Part shown: piece by piece, positions 1-4,878 of the stretch
Layout of the letters: every line of letters begins with the position of its first letter
Numbering within the stretch: the first letter of the stretch is position 1
Notes under the pieces: generated by a model
Told to the model about the DNA's origin: nothing
Databases searched by the model: none
What the model saw: the letters and a program-made list of their open reading frames with translations, nothing else
Position numbers and translations under genes: made by a program
Assembly (NCBI GenBank): GCA_903927685.1
Contig: CAIYOB010000035.1
Span: 1 to 5,111, forward strand
From: an uncultured Planctomycetaceae bacterium
GTDB taxonomy: Bacteria; Planctomycetota; Planctomycetia; Pirellulales; Pirellulaceae
Length of the DNA: 5,111 nt
Direction: 5' to 3'

Positions 1-220
1 CTTGATCACGGGCATGTACCAAACGGCCATTGGCGCTCACCACCATCGCAGCCACCGCACCGATGGCTACCGCTTGACGCCGGGCGTCGAAACGATCATG
101 GATCGGCTCCGGCCCGCGGGCTACATGAAGACGCCGTACAGAAGTTGGAGGAACGATGGAAACCCTGAAACCGATCGTGTGGTGGGCGGCTGGCTGGCTG
201 GGACTGGCCCTGTGCGTTGA
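1..220 (+). pseudogene. sulfatase fragment (5' end outside window, apparently truncated)
   Basis: The reading frame from base 2 carries TGMYQTAIGAHHHRSHR and then DGYRLTPGVETIMDRLRPAGY. This is the stretch that follows the C/S-x-P-S-R active-site signature in type I sulfatases (alkaline-phosphatase superfamily), which remove sulfate esters from glycans. The catalytic Cys/Ser lies just off the left edge. After GYMKT (about base 135) the sulfatase pattern stops, and the frame continues with unrelated residues to a stop at 218-220, 65 bases inside the next gene. A working sulfatase needs several hundred more residues, including the C-terminal metal ligands, so I infer a remnant left by deletion or rearrangement. 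In another frame (121-168) the sequence reads EDAVQKLEERWKP and stops. This could be a leftover sulfatase C-terminus after an internal deletion, but it may be chance. Family assignment is fairly sure; pseudogene status depends on sequence outside the window. Confidence 0.7.
146..155 (+). promoter_or_regulatory. ribosome binding site of the DUF4038 gene
   Basis: GGAGG at 147-151 lies 4 bases before the ATG at 156. The spacing is slightly short but this is the strongest Shine-Dalgarno match nearby. It fixes the start of the hydrolase gene and places the signal peptide immediately after it. Confidence 0.6.
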
Positions 221-1967
221 CGCTCGCGGAGCGGAAGTGGAACGCTTGGCCAAGGGTGTCCTCTTCCGTTCCGTGAAGCTCGCTCAACCGGAAACCGCGG
301 TCCCCGGCGTGGTCAACTGCGTCACCGAGTTGGAGTTCTCGGCCAAGACCTCCGCCGGCGATCCGTTCCTGGACACGGAGATTGACGCGATTTTCGCCGA
401 GCCCGAGAAGGGCCGCGAGATTCGTGTTCCGGCGTTCTGGGCGGGAGCCGACCGGTGGAAGGTCCGCTACGCTCCGCGAGTTGCCGGCCGGCACCCGTGG
501 CGCATCGTGGTGACCAAAGGGTCGACGAGCCTGGACGAACCGTTCCACGGTGTCTTGGAAGCCGCGCCCTACGCGGGCACGATTCGGCTGCTCCAGCACG
601 GGCCGATCCACCTGGGCGAGAACGGCCGCTACTTCGCACACGCCGACGGCACGCCGTTCTTCTGGCTCGCCGACTCCTGGTGGCACGGCATGACCTCGCG
701 ACTGACCGACGACGGCTTCCGAACGCTTGTCGCGGATCGTGTCGCCAAGGGCTTCAACGTGATCCAACTCGCGGTGGCCAACCCCTGCGACATCGCCCCC
801 TTCGACGACCGTGGCGGCAACGAAGGCGGACATGCCTGGACGAAGGATTTCGGCACGATCAATCCGCCGTACTGGGACCTGGCCGACCAGCGGATCACCT
901 ATCTGGTCGATCGCGGCCTGATGCCCAGCATCGTCGCCTCCTGGGGCTACTACGTCCATTTCATGGGCGTGGAACAGATGGAGCGGCATTGGCGCTACGT
1001 AATCGCCCGCTACGGCGCATTTCCCGTGGCTTGGATCTTGTGCGGTGAATCGCGGCTGCCGTGGTACCCGCTCATCAACAAGGGGGACGACGGCTATCGG
1101 CAGACGCTCGTGTGGACCGAGTTGAGCAAGCGCGTTAGCGCTTTGAATACCACGCGGCGCCTGCTCGGCGTTCACCCCGGCCCGCCGTTGTGGTTCCACG
1201 ACGCGACGTATCCGGCCTTGGCCGACTATTCGGCCATCGACGTCTATTACGGCATGGGCGGCCACGGCGGCAGCGACGAATACACCCAGGTGCTGCGTTG
1301 CCTGAACGACATGGCCGACTGGCGGAAGGCAAACCCGGGCAAGCCTTCGATTGTGGGCGAACTCTGCTGGGAAGGCATGTACGGCGGCAATTGCGGGGCC
1401 TTTATCCAGCGGATCCAGTTCTGGGGCGCGGTGCTCAACGGCGCGCCCGGACACTGCTACGGCACCGATTCCCTCTGGCAGATGAACTCGCGGAAGCAGC
1501 CGTTCGGAGAATCCGTGCAAGGCTACACCTGGGGCAACTGGCCGTGGGAGGAAGCGATGCACTGGCCCGGCTCCACCTACGTGAGCATCGGCAAGCGAAT
1601 CCTGGAAAAGCTCCCGTGGTGGCGATTCGAGCCGCATCCCGAATGGCTGTCGCGCGCCGAAGAAAACGACCAGCGGGCTTTGGTCGCCGCGGTCGCGGGC
1701 ATCCCGGGCGAGGTGCGTGTGGTTTATCTGGCTCGCAAGGTCAAGCAGAAGCTGCTGGAACTGGAGCCCGGCCAACCTTACGTTGCTACGTTGGTCAGCC
1801 CAATCGACGGTCGGGAATACCCGCTCGAACAGCCGCTTGTTGCCGACGCCCAAGGCGCTTGCGAAATCCCCCGCGGCCCGATCAATCAGGACTGGGTCCT
1901 AATCGTACGGCCCCACCCGCAAGGCAGACCAGACCCGGAAGCCGGCCCGGCTGGGGCTTCTGAGTGA
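156..1967 (+). CDS. exported DUF5060/DUF4038 apiosidase-like glycoside hydrolase
   Basis: A complete 603-residue protein with high G/C at third codon positions. Residues 1-26 form a signal peptide: a hydrophobic run IVWWAAGWLGLALC, then ARGA as the likely cleavage site. Residues about 45-138 resemble the DUF5060 beta-sandwich (FWAGADRWKVRYAPRVAGRHPWRI). Residues about 153-480 match the DUF4038 apiosidase-like TIM barrel: GRYFAHADGTPFFWLADSWW at 157-176, WILCGES at 293-299 with Glu298, PSIVGELCWEG at 397-407 with Glu402 and Glu406, and GHCYGTDSLWQMN at 432-444. Residues about 483-586 fit the C-terminal beta domain annotated as 'putative collagen-binding domain of a collagenase' (PF12904), a usual partner of DUF4038. 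The family includes GH140 apiosidase, which cleaves apiose linkages in pectic rhamnogalacturonan II, but most members are uncharacterised. I infer a retaining glycosidase with conserved carboxylates from these motifs; the substrate is unknown. The protein is probably periplasmic or extracellular. The gene sits 25 bases before a Tat-exported oxidoreductase gene and is probably cotranscribed with it. Confidence 0.9.
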   Translation: METLKPIVWWAAGWLGLALCVDARGAEVERLAKGVLFRSVKLAQPETAVPGVVNCVTELEFSAKTSAGDPFLDTEIDAIFAEPEKGREIRVPAFWAGADRWKVRYAPRVAGRHPWRIVVTKGSTSLDEPFHGVLEAAPYAGTIRLLQHGPIHLGENGRYFAHADGTPFFWLADSWWHGMTSRLTDDGFRTLVADRVAKGFNVIQLAVANPCDIAPFDDRGGNEGGHAWTKDFGTINPPYWDLADQRITYLVDRGLMPSIVASWGYYVHFMGVEQMERHWRYVIARYGAFPVAWILCGESRLPWYPLINKGDDGYRQTLVWTELSKRVSALNTTRRLLGVHPGPPLWFHDATYPALADYSAIDVYYGMGGHGGSDEYTQVLRCLNDMADWRKANPGKPSIVGELCWEGMYGGNCGAFIQRIQFWGAVLNGAPGHCYGTDSLWQMNSRKQPFGESVQGYTWGNWPWEEAMHWPGSTYVSIGKRILEKLPWWRFEPHPEWLSRAEENDQRALVAAVAGIPGEVRVVYLARKVKQKLLELEPGQPYVATLVSPIDGREYPLEQPLVADAQGACEIPRGPINQDWVLIVRPHPQGRPDPEAGPAGASE

Positions 1968-1977
1968 TGGATGATCC

Positions 1978-1982
1978 AGGAG
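1978..1982 (+). promoter_or_regulatory. ribosome binding site of the oxidoreductase gene
   Basis: AGGAG lies 10 bases before the ATG at 1993, within the 25-base gap after the hydrolase stop codon. It supports the chosen start, which places the twin-arginine motif at residues 10-17, the normal distance from a Tat N-terminus. Confidence 0.6.
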
Positions 1983-1992
1983 TCAAGCAGGC

Positions 1993-3372
1993 ATGGACCA
2001 GATTCACCCGTTGCGCATTTCCCGCCGCACGTTCGTCCGGGGCGCTGTTGCCGCCGCGGCCGGCGTCAGCATCCTTCCGCGTCATGCAGTCGCGCGGAGC
2101 GGTCAAACGCCGCCCAGCGAAAGGCTCAACATCGCCTTCGTCGGCGCCGGCGGCCGCGGCGCGGTCAACCTGAAGTGTTCTGCCGAACTCGAGCAGAACA
2201 TTGTCGCGCTCTGCGACGTGGACGACGATCGCGCGGCCGACTCGTTCGCGAGACACCCTTCCGCCAGGAAGTATCGCGATTTCCGCCGCATGCTCGGCGA
2301 ACTCGACCAACAACTCGACGCCGTGGTCGTCTCCACGCCGGACCACACCCACGCCGTCGCCGCCATCGCCGCGATGCGGCAGGGAAAGCACGTCTACTGT
2401 GAGAAACCCGTGGCCCATTCGATCGCCGAGGTCCGCGTCATGGTCGACGCCGCCCGGCGGCATAAGGTCGTCACCCAGATGGGCAACCAGGGGCACAGCT
2501 TCGATTCCATCCGCCAGTTCTGCGAATGGGTCTGGGACGGGGCGATCGGCAATGTGCATACGGTGCACGCCTTTCGCGACAGCAACTACGCCCGCATCGA
2601 CAAACGGCCGTTGCTCACAGAAACCCACGCCGTGCCGGCTTCCCTCGACTGGAACTTGTGGCTGGGGCCGGCCGCCTCGCGAGCTTATCACCCCGAGTAC
2701 CTGCCGGGCAAATGGCGCGGCTGGATGCCGTTTGGCACGGGAGTCCCAGGCGACTGGATCTGCCACATCGTCGATCCGGTCTTCTGGGCCCTGGCCCTCG
2801 GCTCGCCCACGACCGTTCGAGCCGAGGCCAACGGCTACGATCCGGTGCGACACGCCGCTACGTTTCCCGTCGGCAGCGTCATCCGCTACGAGTTCCCGGC
2901 CAAGGGAAATCGCGGCCCCGTAACGCTGAACTGGTACGACGGCTCCGCAGCGCCTCCGGTTCCCGCCGGCGTGGAACTCAAGTCGCTTCGCGGCATCAAC
3001 GCCTTCGTCCTCGGCGACAAAGGTGGGATCCGCTACGGATCGCACGGTGCCACGGGCCTGCGGATCTTCCCGGAAGAACAAATGCTTGCCTACCATCGCC
3101 CCGCCGAGAGTCTGCCGCGAGTCGCCCCGGAGATCAAGGATCGCGTCGCGGGGCATCACCGCGACTGGCTGGACGCCATCCGCAACGGCACGCAGCCCGG
3201 TTCCCATTTCGGTTACGGCGGCCCCCTGGCGGAGATTGCCCTGCTGGGCGTGATCGCGATCCGCATGCTCGGAACAACGCTCCAGTGGGACGGCCCCGCC
3301 ATGCGGTTCGCCAATTCGGAGTCCGCCAACGAATTGCTCTCCTCGCCGTTCCGTGAGGGCTGGCAGTTGTAA
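1993..3372 (+). CDS. Tat-exported Gfo/Idh/MocA family oxidoreductase
   Basis: A complete 459-residue protein. SRRTFVRG at residues 10-17, followed by the hydrophobic AVAAAAGVSIL, is a twin-arginine signal. This implies folding with cofactor in the cytoplasm and export to the periplasm. The Rossmann domain begins at RLNIAFVGAGGRG (residues 44-56, glycine-rich loop GAGGRG), then CDVDDDRA near 74-81, STPDHTH at 114-120, and the family hallmark GKHVYCEKP at 131-139 with Glu137-Lys138-Pro139. The C-terminal alpha/beta domain includes WMPFGTGVPGDWICHIVDPVFW (244-265), whose Asp254, His258 and Asp261 occupy the place of the conserved polar residues in this planctomycete subgroup. Length fits the exported subgroup (about 430-470). 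Members oxidise or reduce sugars and cyclitols with NAD(P). Some relatives make 3-keto sugars and GH109 members use NAD for hydrolysis, but the EKP motif here differs from the GH109 sequence I remember. The specific substrate is not predictable. It sits 25 bases downstream of the DUF4038 hydrolase, so a joint role in glycan breakdown is inferred. Confidence 0.93.
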   Translation: MDQIHPLRISRRTFVRGAVAAAAGVSILPRHAVARSGQTPPSERLNIAFVGAGGRGAVNLKCSAELEQNIVALCDVDDDRAADSFARHPSARKYRDFRRMLGELDQQLDAVVVSTPDHTHAVAAIAAMRQGKHVYCEKPVAHSIAEVRVMVDAARRHKVVTQMGNQGHSFDSIRQFCEWVWDGAIGNVHTVHAFRDSNYARIDKRPLLTETHAVPASLDWNLWLGPAASRAYHPEYLPGKWRGWMPFGTGVPGDWICHIVDPVFWALALGSPTTVRAEANGYDPVRHAATFPVGSVIRYEFPAKGNRGPVTLNWYDGSAAPPVPAGVELKSLRGINAFVLGDKGGIRYGSHGATGLRIFPEEQMLAYHRPAESLPRVAPEIKDRVAGHHRDWLDAIRNGTQPGSHFGYGGPLAEIALLGVIAIRMLGTTLQWDGPAMRFANSESANELLSSPFREGWQL

Positions 3373-3573
3373 TTGATGGGAAATTGCCTTTCTCCCGCAG
3401 GACCAAGGGCAGGACCAAGGCCAAGCAGGGAAACGAGGTGAGTCAATTGGAGATGGCGGGTTGGGGGAACTGGACGACGTTTCGGCGGCAAACCACGGGG
3501 CAGATTCCCAGATCCGCGCGCCTCGTCCACGGGCCGATCGGCGTCGGGAAGACGGAATCAGAAGGTGAAAGAA
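3373..3573. other. intergenic stretch after the oxidoreductase, no gene seen
   Basis: No supported coding sequence and no convincing rho-independent terminator (no stable GC stem followed by a T-run) directly after the oxidoreductase stop. The stretch begins with a short AT-richer patch (3371-3393), then has two copies of CAGGACCAAGG at 3398-3408 and 3410-3420. It lies downstream of the minus-strand transposase relic's stop codon, so part of it may be the former 3' end of that insertion element. I could not identify element ends. Confidence 0.4.
3398..3420. repeat. 12-bp tandem duplication
   Basis: CAGGACCAAGG occurs at 3398-3408 and again at 3410-3420, a period of 12 bases with one intervening G. 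A partial third unit (CCAAGCAGG) follows. It is non-coding and probably slippage-derived. Confidence 0.6.
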
Positions 3574-3595
3574 TCAGAAGGTGGACCAGAAGGTG
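3555..3595. repeat. triple CAGAAGGTG repeat at a transposase relic stop
   Basis: CAGAAGGTG is present at 3559-3567, 3575-3583 and 3587-3595. The first two copies lie inside a 13-base exact repeat, GAATCAGAAGGTG (3555-3567 and 3571-3583), with a period of 16. On the minus strand the repeat unit contains the stop codon of the transposase remnant (complement of 3574-3576). The arrangement suggests local duplication of the transposase 3' end. Confidence 0.6.
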
Positions 3596-3890
3596 GCTTC
3601 GTCCACGAACGGCAACTCCCGAGGCTCCCAGGACTTCCGAGGCTCCCGGGGGGCCGAGTCGTTGTCCGGGTCGTGGATGCAAGAGGTCCTTGGCCAGCGG
3701 CGCCCGAGCCGCGGCGGGACACCACAGCCCACAGTGCCGCAGGATTTTCTCAATTACGTCCCCCGACCATCGCTGCGATCTGGTGCCCGCGGCTCGAGGA
3801 ACGCCACGACCTTGATCTGACCGCCGCACTCAGGACAGGCCAGCGGGTCGACTCGTACAGTCGCTTGATGAGCATCGCCCAGGCTTGCGA
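3574..3890 (-). pseudogene. C-terminal remnant of an IS91-type (Y2) transposase, multiply frameshifted
   Basis: Read on the minus strand, three frames must be joined to give one recognisable C-terminus. SQAWAMLIKRLYE (3890-3852) is followed by VDPLACPECGGQIKVVAFLEP in a second frame (split here: VDPLACPECGG and QIKVVAFLEP, 3852-3790). Then comes DVIEKILRHCGLW in a third frame (3760-3722), and finally RELPFVDEATFWSTF with a stop at 3576-3574, back in the second frame. The order LYEVDPL-CPxCGG-(I/M)K-FIEP-VIEKILRHxGLW and an ending like (E)LxxVDxxTFxxTF is the usual C-terminus of IS91-like transposases with the Y2_Tnp domain. CPECGG is half of their terminal zinc-ribbon-like motif. The first frame change is explained by exactly one missing base at 3852. 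The whole N-terminal and catalytic part is absent, so the element is dead. Family recognition is from memory of the motif order. Confidence 0.75.
3619..3647. repeat. 18-bp-period direct repeat inside the transposase relic
   Basis: CCGAGGCTCCC occurs at 3619-3629 and 3637-3647. On the minus strand this encodes the low-complexity REPRKSWEPRE just before the final conserved RELPFVD segment. The 18-base period keeps the frame, so it may have arisen while the gene was still active or in the variable linker of the family. Confidence 0.55.
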
Positions 3891-4165
3891 CAATGGGCGG
3901 CGAATTTGCGGACTTCCTCGGCCAACAGCGACTGCCGTTCCAGGCTGAAGCTCGGCGCGTACACCTCGCAGTACGTGGCTTGGTTCTCGTACAGCTTCCG
4001 GAATACCACGGGCCAGTCGTAGTCGCGGGGCTGAATCATCTGTTGGCCGCGACAGATGGGCCGTTTCCAAACCTCGTCGAAGCGGGACTCGGTCTGCGGA
4101 TCGGGCGCGCCCCAGTCGCCCTGAGGCCCCCAACCATTGGCCTGGCAGAAGAACAGGGGCCGCGA
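3890..4165 (-). pseudogene. fragment of an unidentified protein, fused upstream of the transposase relic
   Basis: The minus strand carries about 90 codons that look like real protein, without a native start or end. PLFFCQANGWGPQGDWGAP begins near 4159, followed by FDEVWKRPICRGQQMIQP, RDYDWPVVFRKLYENQATYCEVYAPSF and LLAEEVRKFAAHC, ending at about 3890. Composition is balanced (W, Y, F, D and E frequent), unlike the Arg/Ala/Pro-rich shadow frames nearby. Upstream of 4165 the frame becomes Arg-rich and unconvincing. Downstream it meets the transposase relic at 3890 and continues out of register to a stop. The aromatic-rich character and phrases such as CEVYAPSF would suit the late strands of a (beta/alpha)8 glycan-active enzyme, but I do not recognise the family and assign no function. 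It is most likely a broken gene truncated by insertion or recombination. Confidence 0.5.
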
Positions 4166-4532
4166 CGGCCCGACCCTGACAGCTGGCCTCCGAAGGCTAT
4201 CTCGCGTCTCAAGAAGCAGTTCGCATTCTACGGGTGAACTCCCCGCGACGCTCGGCGGTCGGGCTGCCTCGGCCGCCAAGCCGACAGCGCGAGCCCGGCG
4301 GAGATGCATGCCATCCCCCGCCGCGGCGGCGTCCGGGCTACGCTCGCTGCGGAAGCAGGATCGCTTCGTCAGCTAGTCCGCCCGCTCGCCTTCCCCGATT
4401 CCCGGCCGGCGAGACGTCCGTGAGAAGGATTCGCCGCAGCCCTCGTTCGTCGGCACTCCACAGGACTCGGATCTGCCGCGAGCGCCGGCGTGGTTAGCTC
4501 CCGCAAGTTCGGTCGCTGACCGCGACTTGGCC
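4166..4532. other. stretch without a recognisable gene; possible dispersed repeat
   Basis: I see no gene on either strand. Frames here are rich in Arg, Ser and Pro, as expected of random GC-rich DNA. Bases 4318-4329 are a perfect 12-bp palindrome (CCGCCGCGGCGG). The segment around 4330-4375, which reads SLRKQDRFVS in one forward frame and ATLAAEAGSLRQL in another, looks like interspersed non-coding repeats that I vaguely associate with planctomycete intergenic DNA. That is recollection, not a match I can show. Confidence 0.3.
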
Positions 4533-4709
4533 TCACTTTCGCCGCTCGTTCGCTGGTCCGGTTCCCGCTAGAAACAGGAGAGCGAACCCTGCGACGTACA
4601 GGCTGAGGAAGTAGGGGCGATGAGACGCGTGCGACTCCTCAAGGTGCCCTGCCGCCGTAGCCGTGGGGGCATTCGGCGCCGCGGACTCGCGGACGGTGTG
4701 AACCTTTGG
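4533..4709 (-). pseudogene. start-less 58-codon frame with one membrane-like segment
   Basis: On the minus strand an open frame begins right after a TAA (complement of 4710-4712) and ends at a TGA (complement of 4533-4535). It encodes an Ala/Pro/Thr-rich stretch (ESAAPNAPTATAAGHLEESH), then HRPYFLSLYVAGFALLFLAG, a good candidate single membrane helix, then a polar tail ending NERRK. Third codon positions are strongly G/C, like the real genes here. No ATG, GTG or TTG occurs in frame, so it is either the 3' end of a decayed membrane-protein gene whose upstream part was lost or frameshifted, or chance. No family recognised. Confidence 0.3.
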
Positions 4710-4740
4710 TTAATTCAAGCCGCCGACGTGCGGTGACTTG

Positions 4741-4768
4741 TTGACGACGGACGCGTTGCGGATAGACT
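4741..4768 (+). promoter_or_regulatory. possible sigma70-type promoter for the beta-propeller lipoprotein gene
   Basis: TTGACG at 4741-4746 (5 of 6 matches to the -35 consensus) and TAGACT at 4763-4768 (4 of 6 to the -10 consensus) are separated by 16 bases. A slightly AT-richer patch lies upstream (4700-4718). The predicted transcript start, about 4775, leaves a leader of roughly 75-105 bases before the candidate start codons. This is a pattern match only. Confidence 0.3.
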
Positions 4769-4835
4769 CTTGACGGCCCTCTGAACGGCTGCACGCCGCG
4801 CGATCCCGGCTCGGGGACGGCTCCTCGAACGCGGC

Positions 4836-4851
4836 GGAGAGCGACCGGTTG
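4836..4851 (+). promoter_or_regulatory. ribosome binding site with alternative TTG start
   Basis: GGAGAG at 4836-4841 is spaced 7 bases from a TTG at 4849 that is in frame with the lipoprotein. By contrast the ATG at 4879 has only GAGG (4872-4875) with a 3-base spacer. The TTG start would add ten residues (TTG-QGPRRQSRH) to the positively charged end of the signal peptide. On ribosome-binding evidence alone the TTG is the better start; on signal-peptide shape the ATG is. Confidence 0.35.
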
Positions 4852-4878
4852 CAGGGGCCCCGCCGGCAATCGAGGCAC

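Noticed and set aside
96..1853. 585-codon open frame on the minus strand opposite the DUF4038 gene
   Set aside because: It is antisense to a well-supported gene with clear domains. GC-rich codon use leaves the opposite strand free of stops. The translation is Val/Arg/Gly-rich, with no recognisable motif, and has no ribosome binding site.
1882..3207. 441-codon open frame on the minus strand opposite the oxidoreductase gene
   Set aside because: Same explanation: an antisense shadow of a gene with intact NAD-binding and EKP motifs. No family pattern is visible in it.
3312..3336. Inverted repeat CAATTCG / CGAATTG with an 11-base loop near the end of the oxidoreductase gene
   Set aside because: It lies inside the coding sequence, is only 7 bp and AT-containing, and has no T-run after it, so it is not a convincing terminator or operator.
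3531..3554. GPIGVGKT, a perfect Walker A (P-loop) pattern in a forward frame
   Set aside because: The frame around it is Arg/Thr-rich with no hydrophobic strand before the loop, no Walker B motif and no similarity to an ATPase. It lies in the decayed region, so it is a chance match.
3384..3948. Forward-strand open frames of 79-143 codons across the transposase relic
   Set aside because: They are shadows of the minus-strand transposase remnant. Composition is Arg/Pro-rich and no motif is recognisable.
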